A stretch of 64,000 bases of DNA. Origin: JABDMH01 sp965223215 (GTDB lineage Bacteria > Bacteroidota > Bacteroidia > Chitinophagales > Saprospiraceae). The translations under genes and the position numbers were made by a program. Below the pieces are notes generated by a model. It saw nothing but the letters and a program-made list of their open reading frames with translations. It searched no databases and had not been told where the DNA came from. The stretch's first letter is position 1. Each line of letters begins with the position of its first letter. Location: the NCBI GenBank assembly GCA_965223215.1, contig CBDCVZ010000010.1, positions 5,828,001 through 5,892,000 of the forward strand, read 5' to 3'. This document shows positions 53,153 to 63,500 of this stretch, piece by piece.

Positions 53153-54191
53153 GCTCGTAGGTGTGGCATTTGTGTTACTTGCTTGGTGGATGTCGAGTTG
53201 CGGCGGCAGTAAGCAGGTCACGCTCGATCCGACTGCACCACCTTTTGAGAAGCTTTCGCATTACCACTTTTTTACGGGGACGATGGCAGATCTTCATCCG
53301 GCCGAAAATGTGCTTCTGTTTAGACCCATTTCCACCTTGTTTTCTGACTATGCACAAAAATCTCGATTTGTATGGATGCCTCCCGGATCAGCCGCCTCTT
53401 TTAATCCGTCCCAAGCCTTCGACTTTCCGGTGGGTGCCACCCTCATTAAGAACTTTTTTTATGAACATGCATCTGGTAACCGGCAAATCATTGAAACCCG
53501 ACTCCTAGTAAACCGGTCTCAAGGATGGGACGCGCTTACTTATGTTTGGAATGAAGAGCAAACGGAAGCCTACCTGGAGATTATTGGAGCTGAAAAAAAC
53601 CTTCGAATCGAAAGAAAAGATGGCGCTTCAGAGACCTTTCAATACATCATTCCCAATAAGAATCAATGTAAGAATTGTCATGAACACCAGGGAAAATTGC
53701 AACCTATTGGACCCAGAGCACGCAACCTGGATTTCACTTTGAGCTACCCTGACGGATCAAGTAATCAATTAGATAAATGGGTGACCATGGGTTATCTGAA
53801 TCGGCGAGAGGTGGTGCCCAACGCCTTGGTGGATTGGAGCGATCGATCAGCACCCCTCGAAAAACGCGCGTTGTCTTACCTCGAGATCAATTGCGGTACT
53901 TGCCATCAACCCAAAGGGGCTGCTTATGTATCCGGCCTCTATCTGACAATGGATACGGAAGATCCCACCCAATTGGGTGTTTGCAAGGGACCCGTCTCGG
54001 CAGGCAAAGGGTCTGGGGGCTTTAAGTACGACATTGTTCCGGGTCAACCAGATTCCTCGATCCTCCTTCATCGTATGATCACACAAGACCCGGGTGCTAT
54101 GATGCCCGAGTTAGGGAGGAAATTGGTCCACGAAGAGGGGGTTGCTTTGGTCCGGGCTTGGATAGCTGAGATGGAAGGGGGATGTGAATAA
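53142..54191 (+). CDS. SO2930-family dihaem c-type cytochrome lipoprotein
   Basis: 349 residues. Lipoprotein signal (VGVAFVLLAWWMSSCGG). Two CxxCH haem sites: NQCKNCHEHQGKLQPIG (near residue 180) and INCGTCHQPKGAAYVSG (near 255). LFRPISTLFSDYAQKSRFVW and ANALVDWS-like text near 225 are family-typical, as is the ending PGAMMPELGRKLVHEEG. Overlaps the beta-helix gene by 11 bases, so the two are coupled. TIGR03806/SO2930 proteins are known only as conserved hypotheticals; electron transfer to or from a partner is inferred from the haems. Confidence 0.85.
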   Translation: MRFRLVGVAFVLLAWWMSSCGGSKQVTLDPTAPPFEKLSHYHFFTGTMADLHPAENVLLFRPISTLFSDYAQKSRFVWMPPGSAASFNPSQAFDFPVGATLIKNFFYEHASGNRQIIETRLLVNRSQGWDALTYVWNEEQTEAYLEIIGAEKNLRIERKDGASETFQYIIPNKNQCKNCHEHQGKLQPIGPRARNLDFTLSYPDGSSNQLDKWVTMGYLNRREVVPNALVDWSDRSAPLEKRALSYLEINCGTCHQPKGAAYVSGLYLTMDTEDPTQLGVCKGPVSAGKGSGGFKYDIVPGQPDSSILLHRMITQDPGAMMPELGRKLVHEEGVALVRAWIAEMEGGCE

Positions 54192-54264
54192 GGCGCGATC
54201 CTCCGCATTCAACTATACGTCGAAACTAACATCGTGAAGAAAAAGTTAACTGAGTCTTTTGCCC

Positions 54265-55185
54265 TTACTTTACGGCAAAATTTATATTGGTGATCAGCTC
54301 CTCTTCGGGTACCTCGCCCGGCATGTTGTCATACGTCTCAAAAGGATGGATGTTTTTGACGGGCTTAAACTCTTTTCCCCGCTGCATGGTATACAGGGTC
54401 GACCAAGCATTGCCTAGGTGTTGATAGGAGCCGACATGTTGCACCGTATGAATCTTTGTTTGCGGAATCTCGCCGCTTGACATCTCGGCTGGTAAATTTG
54501 AAGGCACGCTCTTGACCGGAATGGCCGCTGTATAACTCGCCTGTTGTCTGACTAAGTCCCATTTGTGGTAAATGGAAAAGGGGGCACCGGCAGCTTGATC
54601 GCCCAATTCTTTAGCATACGACCCGATCTTTTCAAAATCGGCACTCATCTTATCACCGATGGCTGAGATGGCACAATCGCGCTTAATACCGACATATTTG
54701 CAACCAGGAAATTGACTGGTGCCCTTAAAATTCAGCTTGGATTTAACGGATCCATCTTCAATGTATTCCTTCAACATATTTAGACCACGCTCATAGTCTG
54801 ATCCTACAAAGGCAGTCATAGATTTTTTCATCCAAAAGAGAAAGAAAGGAAGACTGCTCTCCATATTCCAAGTGACCTTGGTTTTACCATCTTGCTCCGC
54901 AAGGAGGAAGGCTACTTTTGCGGTAGACTTCCAGGGTTTCAAAAAAGTCAGGTCGTAATCCACCCGTTTTGGTGCATTCTCTTTGAGCACAGTCATATTG
55001 CCATCTCCCGTCCGCTTGCCGGTCCATTCGTAATACTTCCCATCCTCACGGACTTCGACTTTGGCCTTGGGGTCGGTGATGAGCCAGGGTGACCAGGCTC
55101 CCCAATGATGAAAGTCACTTATCGTGTCAAATACTTTTTGAGCAGGAGCTTCGATTTCAACACTTTTTTCGACGAACATTTTAGG
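54265..55185 (-). CDS. SRPBCC-domain protein with C-terminal GyrI-like domain
   Basis: 306 residues from the ATG at 55185 (MPKMFVEKSVEIEAPAQKVF). Residues 1-150 are a polyketide-cyclase/START-like SRPBCC domain (FHHWGAWSPWL, WTGKRTGDGNM, KVTWNMESSLP). The C-terminal half (about 160-306) is a GyrI-like effector-binding domain (YVGIKRDCAISAIGDKM, YTAAIPVKSVP, THTVQHVGSYQHLG-type). Fusions of this kind are common in Bacteroidota and thought to bind small hydrophobic ligands. There is no DNA-binding domain. Confidence 0.8.
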   Translation of the reverse strand, partial: PKMFVEKSVEIEAPAQKVFDTISDFHHWGAWSPWLITDPKAKVEVREDGKYYEWTGKRTGDGNMTVLKENAPKRVDYDLTFLKPWKSTAKVAFLLAEQDGKTKVTWNMESSLPFFLFWMKKSMTAFVGSDYERGLNMLKEYIEDGSVKSKLNFKGTSQFPGCKYVGIKRDCAISAIGDKMSADFEKIGSYAKELGDQAAGAPFSIYHKWDLVRQQASYTAAIPVKSVPSNLPAEMSSGEIPQTKIHTVQHVGSYQHLGNAWSTLYTMQRGKEFKPVKNIHPFETYDNMPGEVPEEELITNINFAVK

Positions 55186-55284
55186 CATGGTTTCAAAATT
55201 TGATCTACCGTTTAAGTTAAGCAATACTGGCAGAACTCAGAAAGCTCCGAGCTGGAAATTTTATCAAATTGTTCACCATGTCTA

Positions 55285-55975
55285 TCCACCACCTGGTTGA
55301 CTTCAGACCCAATATTTGAAATAGGTATTGGTACCAGCCCAACTTCTCGAGCCAATGCCATGACCGTTCGTAAAAATGGACATGTCGGAATTGGTACAAA
55401 CGTGCCTTTGGGTAAACTGGATGTCAATGGTCGAGTCCGACTTCAAACCGTGGCGTACTTCGAGGATGGAGGTACCTCAGATTGCCGTACGCGGAGACCT
55501 TCGGCCAACAGCCGGTTATATCTATGATATTGGAACCAGCTCCTTGCGGTATGACGATGTGTTTGCCACCAGTGGCACCGTCAATGCATCTGATTTAAGA
55601 GATGATAGTGGTGTGAGCAGACTGCTTATGGATTAAAGGAGGTGATGAAACTCAAACCAGTGATGTATCAATGGAAGAAGAATCCTGCAGCAGGCGATAA
55701 GATTGGGCTCAATTGCACAGGTCTATTGATTGTGATTCCTGAAGTTGTTAAAACTTGGGATTACGAGATCGGTGATATTGATGAGTCCCTTGCCAAAGTT
55801 CCACTGGATCGACTGGGCGTATATTAGTCCGATATCATTCCCGTTTTGATCAATGCCATTCAACAGCAGCAGGAGCAAATCGTAGCTCAGAAAAAAATAC
55901 CATCACAAATCATGGAACAACCATTTCCCAGGTTTCTGTGCCCAGCAAAACGATAGGTCAGATGAAGAAGTAATT
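55285..55975 (+). pseudogene. Relic of a peptidase S74/tail-fibre-domain surface protein
   Basis: Conceptual pieces in shifting frames: DPIFEIGIGTSPTSRANAMT and VRKNGHVGIGTNVPLGKLDV, then (after a shift near 55470) IAVRGDLRP, YDIGTSSLRYDDVFATSGTV, NASDLRD, then MKLKPVMYQWKKNPAAGDKI, VIPEVVKTWDYE and LGVYY after a stop at 55825. VGIGT.NP..KLDV.G and SLR.DDV... and LKPV.Y.WK are signatures of S74 intramolecular chaperone domains found at the end of Bacteroidota surface proteins and phage tail fibres. At least two shifts and a stop make it non-functional. Only the C-terminal part remains. Confidence 0.75.
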
Positions 55976-56003
55976 ACCAGCTGTAGAAAAATAAATAAAC
56001 TGT

Positions 56004-58691
56004 TTACTTTTCCAAAAATACTCGCAAACCGACATATTCACTGCTGATGCTTTTATGTTCATGGGGGTCTACAAAATCGTAAGCGCTATAGCCGTAAGAT
56101 TTGCCGGTGGCATCATATTCAGCTACATTGCCACCAATATCATAGAGGAAAATATCCTGGTGCTTGATCGCTCGATGGGAGCCGACTGGTTTGATTAAAG
56201 TTGTCTCAAGTGCCCCCAGCGTTTGGCGCAGTTCGGTGACTTCGTCTTTGGTAATCTTATAACCGGCCCAATAATTTAAGGTATTTTCTTCGCCAGCATT
56301 CTTGTGCGCAATTTTCTGCAGGGTCTTGGCTTCAGCTGAGTTGGGAAGACGGAATTTTTTCCCCGTTAATTCAGATAGCCATTGAACGTATAAAATTGCC
56401 CGATCGAAGCTCACCTGAGCCGGATGGTTGTGTTCACCCATTTCAAATGTGTGGTCCTCTTGAAATGCCTGAAATTGTGCATTGGTGACTTCTAGCACTC
56501 CCACGGCTAAAGAATCACCTTGCCAAGAAGTCAATTCAGGAATTAATGTATTGTTCAGGATGGTGCCATAATTTGATCCTTGCCTCTGGAGGCTATCTCT
56601 CTTCATCAAGGCAGCAAGGGGGCTATCTTTTTTCAGTGCATCATTTTTAGTCTGCTCCTTGCGGAAAAGATATCTATCGATCCAAATCAATTCCTCATTC
56701 ATTTTTCGCAATTGATGCGTAATTTTTCCCAAACCATGTGGTTGACCCGGAAACCAGAGAAAACGCACTGGCGTTTTTCCGGCTTGCTGCAAAGCGCGAT
56801 AATATTCCCACCCCTGATCTCGAGGTACGGCTCTATCTTCACTACCGTGAAAGATAATGGTTGGTGTCCTTACTTTCTCTAATTCAAACAGTGGGGATTT
56901 CAGAATATAGTTTTCATTGTAAAAGCTGCCATTAACATCGTCCCAGGGTGCACCGCCAAAGTAGGCCTGATCAAAACTGACACCGAATCGACAGGTACCA
57001 AAATCTGAGGTCCAATTGACATCCCCGGCACCAGGACAGGCCACCAGAAACATATCCGGAAACCTGACCGTAAGCATGGTAGCAATAATGGCTCCATTGG
57101 ACCACCCCATCACACCCATGCGTTGCCGGTCAATTTTTCCTTCATCAACAAGCATGTCAATGGCATTGGTAATGTCCTCTATTTCAGGTTCATAGTAATT
57201 TCCCTTGATCGATTCAACGAACTTTAAGCCGTGGTTGGAAGAACCATGATAATTTGGTTTTAGTACAAACGATCCGCGTTGCGCTAAGATATTTGGATAG
57301 GTGCTCCATCGCTCACGCCATCGATCAGTGTCGACACCTGACGGACCACCGTGGATTGATAGAATTAGGGGGTATCGTTGATCCGGTTGGTAATTTTCCG
57401 GGTAGTACAAGATGCCCGTTACTTCTTCTCCTTGATAACCCTCCCAAGTAATTACCTCACTCTTAGTGATGTTGCGTTTTGACAACTTTCCATTTAGTGA
57501 GATGATTTCCGTTTCATTGCCAAATTCGTGGTCTTGAAAATCGGAGATATAATACTTAGGCAATGTGGATGCCGTAGAATAGTCATACACCATTTTTTTT
57601 CCATCTTGTGAAACGGCTAGGACGCTGATGTGATCTTTTTTTTCACCCAGCTGGATGTCATGCTTAGTCCAATGCTGGGTAGTTCTTTGATAAAGCGCCA
57701 GCCGATAAGTCGTTTTATTGGCAAGACCAACGAGCACATCATTGCCGGACACATGAATGCCGTTCCCAATGCCCAGTGGCCAGTCAAGATTTACCTTCTG
57801 GTAATCTTTTCTCTGTATATCAAAGTAATATAATTCCGTCAGCCCAGCACCGTTCCACTCGGGGTCGGAAGCGGTATCCGATAAAAAGTAAAAACCCCGA
57901 TGATCAGCGGTGAATTGAAAGTTGTGAGATGGAAAGTCTCTGTCATTCAATATTTCTTCTTCCTCACCTGAATTTAGATTCTTAAGAAAGTATTTAGGGT
58001 CCGGCTTCGCATCTGCCGCGTAGTGCGGACTCATGGTCATACTGTAGACTAGCCATTGACCATTTCGAGAACTTGCGTAATTACCAATCGGTTTCTCATT
58101 ATTCGTTAATCGTTCTATCGATTTGTCACCAACCGTGAATGAATAAACTCGATTGGCCTTCCAGTTTATCGTGTCTTCCACGACCACCACATCATCTTTT
58201 TTATCCTCGAGTTCCTGTTCAACAAGTGTTTTACCTTCGTTGGAGGTGTAGATTAGGGTGGTGTCATTCAACCAATTGAGATTGGAAATGCCGTTCTTGA
58301 ATTCGTGAACTTCGGTAGCCTCCCCCCCTAACAAGTTGAGCGACCAGAGTTTTTTACCCTTATCTCGGGAGGAGAGAAAATACACCTTTTCATTATCCCG
58401 ACTGAAAATGGCACCAAAATCATTTTCCTGGCTGTTGGTCAACTGAATGGTCCTGAATTTGCCGTCCTTTTTCTGATCTAATCGGGTCAGATAAAGGTCA
58501 TTGACAAATTTGTCCTTGTCCTTTACTGGCTTTTGTTTTGACCACAGCACCATCTTATTATTCGGTGCAATGGAGACCGACTGCATATATTCGGTGTGAA
58601 TGATGTCAGAAGGACTCCAACGAGTTTCTTTATCTTGGGCTTGGCAAAGTGTAAAAATCCAGGATATGGTGAGTGCCAATAAATACTTCAT
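56004..58691 (-). CDS. S9 family peptidase with C-terminal formylglycine-generating-enzyme-like domain
   Basis: 895 residues from ATG 58691 (signal peptide KYLLALTISWIFTLCQAQ). Residues about 30-420 form a propeller of the DPP-IV/prolyl-oligopeptidase kind; the alpha/beta hydrolase follows with Ser in GVMGWSNGAIIATM (near 531), Asp in FHGSEDRAVPRDQG (near 618) and His in FPGQPHGLGKI (near 652). From about 700 to the end is an FGE-sulfatase (SUMF1)-like domain: VGVLEVTNAQFQAFQ, HPAQVSFDRAILYVQWLS, KFRLPNSAEAKTLQ, IGGNVAEYDATG, YVGLRVFLEK. The cysteines of true FGE were not seen, so the domain is probably non-catalytic. Exported to the periplasm. Confidence 0.85.
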   Translation of the reverse strand: MKYLLALTISWIFTLCQAQDKETRWSPSDIIHTEYMQSVSIAPNNKMVLWSKQKPVKDKDKFVNDLYLTRLDQKKDGKFRTIQLTNSQENDFGAIFSRDNEKVYFLSSRDKGKKLWSLNLLGGEATEVHEFKNGISNLNWLNDTTLIYTSNEGKTLVEQELEDKKDDVVVVEDTINWKANRVYSFTVGDKSIERLTNNEKPIGNYASSRNGQWLVYSMTMSPHYAADAKPDPKYFLKNLNSGEEEEILNDRDFPSHNFQFTADHRGFYFLSDTASDPEWNGAGLTELYYFDIQRKDYQKVNLDWPLGIGNGIHVSGNDVLVGLANKTTYRLALYQRTTQHWTKHDIQLGEKKDHISVLAVSQDGKKMVYDYSTASTLPKYYISDFQDHEFGNETEIISLNGKLSKRNITKSEVITWEGYQGEEVTGILYYPENYQPDQRYPLILSIHGGPSGVDTDRWRERWSTYPNILAQRGSFVLKPNYHGSSNHGLKFVESIKGNYYEPEIEDITNAIDMLVDEGKIDRQRMGVMGWSNGAIIATMLTVRFPDMFLVACPGAGDVNWTSDFGTCRFGVSFDQAYFGGAPWDDVNGSFYNENYILKSPLFELEKVRTPTIIFHGSEDRAVPRDQGWEYYRALQQAGKTPVRFLWFPGQPHGLGKITHQLRKMNEELIWIDRYLFRKEQTKNDALKKDSPLAALMKRDSLQRQGSNYGTILNNTLIPELTSWQGDSLAVGVLEVTNAQFQAFQEDHTFEMGEHNHPAQVSFDRAILYVQWLSELTGKKFRLPNSAEAKTLQKIAHKNAGEENTLNYWAGYKITKDEVTELRQTLGALETTLIKPVGSHRAIKHQDIFLYDIGGNVAEYDATGKSYGYSAYDFVDPHEHKSISSEYVGLRVFLEK

Positions 58692-58846
58692 AGTCAGATT
58701 TCTCTTTAGAGCTTGGCAAAAATAATAAAAGGTTGGTCGAATACCCTCTCTCATCATTGGATTGCGACCTTTGGCTTTTGAATAACAAATTGTTGGTGCA
58801 GCTCTTTTTAATTTGGCACCATCACTTTGGGCAAGATTCCCACTAA

Positions 58847-59545
58847 ATGAAGCGACTGGAAAGACTAACTGCTATACTGACTTTCTTACAAGGACGAAGG
58901 TATACGAACATCAACGATCTTTGTACCCGCTTCGACGTGACCGCCCGGACCATTTTTCGGGATATGAAATCGCTAAAAGAATCGGGCGTGCCAATTGCAT
59001 TCGCAGATTCAAAAGGATACTTTGTGGCAGATGGCTACTACTTGGCTCCACTGGCGTTGACCATTGAGGAGGCCCGCTCCTTTATTTTCGTCGAGCAGCT
59101 CGCCAATAAGTACATCGATCAAGCCACCAGAACCCATCTCAATTCCGCCATGGAAAAAATCCGAACCAGACTTCGCGATCACCAGTTGGAAGATTTAGCT
59201 GAATTAGAAGAAAAGGTGCTGGCATACGTAAATCCAAAGTTTACACCTAAGTTATTAGACGCGGCTCAAGAGGCTTGTGCCAAGAAACAAGTCTTGCTCA
59301 TTGAGTATGCGAATTTTCAGGGAGTCGAATCAGAGCGCATCATCGAACCGATCGGCATTACTTTTTATAGCCAACAGTGGCATTTGATCGCCTATTGTCG
59401 GCTCCGTAGCGATTATCGTGATTTTGTTCTTACTCGCATTAATAAATTGGAAAAACTACCGGAAAATTTTTCACGTGCCCATCTCACCCTGATCGAATAC
59501 ATTGACCTATTACAGTCGCGCGAAAAAAAAGAATCTGAAATGTAG
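58847..59545 (+). CDS. WYL-domain transcriptional regulator (YafY type)
   Basis: 232 residues. N-terminal HTH (RLERLTAILTFLQGRRYTNI and DVTARTIFRDMKSLKESGVP), then the WYL domain with the core GVESERIIEPIGITFYSQQW and LIAYCRLRSDYRDFVLTRI. WYL proteins sense ligands, possibly nucleic acids, and regulate stress or defence genes in many bacteria. Divergent from the S9 peptidase gene (155 bases between start codons), which it may regulate along with itself. No defence genes are next to it. Confidence 0.85.
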   Translation: MKRLERLTAILTFLQGRRYTNINDLCTRFDVTARTIFRDMKSLKESGVPIAFADSKGYFVADGYYLAPLALTIEEARSFIFVEQLANKYIDQATRTHLNSAMEKIRTRLRDHQLEDLAELEEKVLAYVNPKFTPKLLDAAQEACAKKQVLLIEYANFQGVESERIIEPIGITFYSQQWHLIAYCRLRSDYRDFVLTRINKLEKLPENFSRAHLTLIEYIDLLQSREKKESEM

Positions 59546-59635
59546 CGGATCAAATCAACATCACCCAAGTGGGTATTAATGCTGACATACCCTTGTCAGT
59601 GCTTGATATTATCTTCCCGATCAAAAAAGTGAACT

Positions 59636-60286
59636 ATGACAGACGATAACCGGGCAATACTAACACGCCTCTCTTCCTCCCAGGGGCAGAGAGATGAGCG
59701 GCTCAATATCTTACTGGCCGAGGAATTATCTGCTTGCGAAGATCGGGAAGCCATTGCGTATTTAGCAGGATCGCTCCACCGAGAATCCAAAGACATTCAG
59801 TTTGATATCATTAAGGTTCTGTACGAAGTTGGCGCACTCAATCCATCTTTGATCATTTCCCATCTACCAGCGTTTGTAAAGTTGCTTGCAAATAAACATA
59901 ACCGTTTGCAATGGGGAGCTATGATGGCTATATCAGCCATTTCGACCAACCACCCCGAATTGGTTATTGAGTTTTTACCCGATATCATGACGGCTTCAGA
60001 TAGGGGGTCCGTCATCACCCGTGATCATTATGTGCGGATGCTTTGCAATATGATGGTGTTGAAGAATGAGCGCGCTCATATTTTCCAACTTTTGGTCGAC
60101 CAACTTCAAACTGCTCCCGAAAATCAACTGCCAATGTATGCTGAGCTCGCTGCTCCGGTAATTGCCCGTGGAGAAAGGAGCATATTCATCGATCTTCTAC
60201 GAGAAAGACTGGAGGATATCGGCAAGGAGAGTAAGCGTCGAAGAATTGAAAATGTCATCGCTAATCAACGGGAGAACGAAAGATAA
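59636..60286 (+). CDS. HEAT-repeat-like helical protein
   Basis: 216 residues, all predicted helical. Repeats resemble HEAT units: IAYLAGSLHRESKDIQFDII, LVIEFLPDI-type and AAPVIARGERSIFIDLLRER. No catalytic motif, membrane segment or signal peptide. HEAT proteins generally bind other proteins. Family unknown to me. It lies 90 bases after the WYL regulator on the same strand and may be co-transcribed with it. Confidence 0.6.
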   Translation: MTDDNRAILTRLSSSQGQRDERLNILLAEELSACEDREAIAYLAGSLHRESKDIQFDIIKVLYEVGALNPSLIISHLPAFVKLLANKHNRLQWGAMMAISAISTNHPELVIEFLPDIMTASDRGSVITRDHYVRMLCNMMVLKNERAHIFQLLVDQLQTAPENQLPMYAELAAPVIARGERSIFIDLLRERLEDIGKESKRRRIENVIANQRENER

Positions 60287-60542
60287 GAGGTCAAGTTCCT
60301 CTGCTACGTATTTTGCAAGGAGAGGCTGTTCTACCGGGGCACCACCACATCGATTTGTGTCTCACAATGCCACGGCCCACCTTGCAGCGGTGGATTTTTT
60401 GGATCAGAGGGCAATCCCAGATCGTCGATTAATTCCTGATTGGATACCAGTGGGAAGAAAATAGGTGCCATTGGGAAAGGTCGGACACGCTAATGTCACT
60501 TTTGTCTTATCTTTTACACTAATTGTAAAAGCTCGACCTCTA

Positions 60543-63500
60543 ATGATCCCACTAAGCACGCTCTCTCCTTTGGGAAAATGGATCTGCACATTCCTAATTG
60601 TATTCACGACAGTCCATGGTCCAAGCCTCATAGCTCAAGCAGCCTTGGGTCGACCGCTAATCACCAACTACACTCCTAAAGAATATAATGCCGCGAGTAC
60701 AAGTTGGTGGATCACCGAGCATGAAAATGGCATCATGTACTTTGCCAATGGAGATGGTGTGCTAGAATTTGACGGAGCTACCTGGAGCGTCATTGAGGTT
60801 CCGGGTGGGAATGGATGCCGATCCATGATCCAAGATGATACCGGAAAAATTTATATCGGAAGTATCAATGAGTTTGGATATTTGGAACCAGATGAGAGGG
60901 GATCGATGCAATTTATTTCCCTGAAGCACCACGTGCCGGAAGAGGACAAAAATTTTCAGGATGTCTGGGAAATTGATTTTTTTGAAGGGCACGTCTACTT
61001 TCGGACCTCCAGTAAAATATTTAAGTGGGATGGCCAAAAAATAAAGGTCTTAACCGCTGGGGGCGACTTTCATGTCGGTAAAATTGTGCACGGCAAATAC
61101 TATGTTCGAATATGGAATGTGGGCCTCTGCGTGATGGAAAATGATACTTTCCACCTGGTTCCCAACGGTGCCCAATTTGCCGATAAACGCATTTATGTCC
61201 TATTGCCCTTTGATGATCATCGCATGTTGGTAGGCCTTCGAGATGAGGGTGCTTTTTACCTTTTTGATGGAGAAGATTTTACACCTTTCGAGACGGAAGT
61301 AGGCCATTTAATGAACAATGAGCTCTATCTACCCGGACTTGCTCTGGAAGACGGCAGATTTGTATTTAATACTTTTAGCGAAGGTGTTTTTATTATGAGT
61401 CGTGAGGGTAAACTACTGATGCATCTCAATACCGAGCTGGGTCTCCAGGATAACACCGTCACGAATCTCTACCTCGATTCTCATGGAATTCTTTGGATGA
61501 CCACATTCAATGGTATCTCCAAGATTGACCTAAACTCTCCTTTCACTCTAATTAGTGAAAATTCGGGTTTGCCGAGCATCATTTTTGAGCCCGTTCATTT
61601 TAATGGGAAAATGTATGTCGGCAGTAATAACGGAGTTTACTATTATGACGATGACAGCGAAAAATTTCAACTCATTGAAGGGTCCTTTGGTCAGACTGGC
61701 TGGTTTGTAAAACATCGAGACCGGTTGTATGCAGGTAGTGGAGGAATGGGATTTGTGGAAATTATTGGTGATCAATTCAGGTACATTCGGAAAAATGTGA
61801 ATTATGATTTTCGCGTCAGTCAGCTACTCGAATCCACAATTGATCCCGATCGTATTTACCTCCATATGCAGAATGGTGGAGTTACTTCCTTCTACTATAA
61901 TGAGGAGATAGGGGAGTTTGAATTTGAGTCCTTCACGGATCGGATCACGGCCGACTACGGTGCCTTTATGGAAGACAGCTTAGGCAATCTTTGGACTGAA
62001 GGAGCCGAAGTTGGTTCCATTTCCATGCTTAAGCCGAAGTTTAATGAGGGTGTACTCGATTTGGAAAAATCAGATGTCACCATCTATGATTCCGCCCATG
62101 GCCTTCCCCAAACACCATATGGATTCTTCAATCTGGATGGTGATTTGCAATTTATTAGCGAAGATGTCATTTACGGTTTTGATTCCGAAAAGCAACAATT
62201 CTATCAAACCACCCCATTCTATCAAGAGTTTTTTGCGCCAAATGCACCGGCCTATGCACAACCCGTGAAAGATCCTTTTGGACGTACCTGGTTTGGACCC
62301 GGCAATGGTGTGGTCATTAGCTCAAAATCTGCGGAAGGTACACGCAGCATGATTTATGATTTGTTTCAAGAGATTAAAAATTTTCCAGTTTGGGGCATTG
62401 CCATCGATGAGTCAAGTACCCGTGATCATACCATTGCCTGGCTAACGGGTTCAGAAGGAATGATTCGATATGAAGGAGACTTAAAAAGTAAGGCGCTACC
62501 AGAATTTCACGTGGGAATTAGAACATTTCAGATCAACGAAGACTCGCTGCTCTTTGGTGGTGCTGGTGCAGCGCCAGATCATATTACGATCAATGCGGAT
62601 GATAACACCGTAAGCATCAGTTACGCATCTCCTTTCTTTATTAATGAAAATGAGATGGAGTTTCAAACTCAACTGGTCGGTTTGGAAAAGAATTGGTCGT
62701 CCTGGTCGAAGCAAAATAGCAGGGAATACTTAAACCTTCGCCCCGGCTCCTATGAGTTTAAAGTGAAGGCCCGGAACATTTATGGCACAGTAAGTGATAC
62801 CGCAACCATGAGTTTTTCAATTAGGCCACCGTGGTACCAAACCTGGTGGGCCTATCTGCTCTATGCCCTGGGCGCTGCCTTGATGGTCTATCTAATTGTC
62901 CGCAATCGCACCCGAAGTCTGCTCAAGCAGCAAAGAATCTTAGAAGACACGGTAAGAGAGAGAACACAGGAAGTTGAGCAGCGACTGGATGAGCTCGCAA
63001 CGGTGAATAGAGTGAGTCAGGCGCTTACCGAAAAGCTGGAGTTCAATGAACTCGTTCAATTGGTGGGAGACCAAATTAAACAGCTGTTTCAGTCAAACAT
63101 CTGCTATGTCGCGATTTATGATCCGCAGACGGCGATGATTAATTTTCCCTACCAAGATGGTGATTCGATGGAGCCGTTGGTTTTTGGGGAGGGGCTTACG
63201 TCCAAGATTATTCAGACGGGAGAACCGCTATTAATAAACCGGGATATCAGTAAAGAATATGATGAACTCGGGATCAAGCGGGTTGGAAAAAATGCCGCAT
63301 CTTATCTTGGAGTACCCATACCCGTTGAGGATAAATATATTGGTGTATTGAGTGTTCAGAGCACTGAAAAAGAAAATCGATTTAATGCCAACGACAAGCG
63401 TTTGCTCACCACCATCGCACAAAATGTCGGAAGCGCCCTACACAACGCTGAATTGTACGAGGAGGCCAAAAAAGCGAGGGCTCAAGCCGAAGATGCCAAT

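Noticed and set aside
55635..55647. A near-perfect Shine-Dalgarno sequence AAAGGAGGTGATG just before an ATG at 55645
   Set aside because: These bases encode part of the S74 domain relic (GLKEVMKL in the restored reading), and Shine-Dalgarno sequences are not used elsewhere in the window. It is a coincidence of coding sequence.
58847..60286. WYL regulator and HEAT-like protein as part of an anti-phage defence system
   Set aside because: WYL regulators often accompany defence genes, but no nuclease, helicase, TIR or other effector is adjacent, and the flanking genes are a peptidase and a sensor kinase.
60287..60542. A possible short gene between the HEAT-like protein and the sensor kinase
   Set aside because: Frames here are short, with stops, and show no family resemblance.
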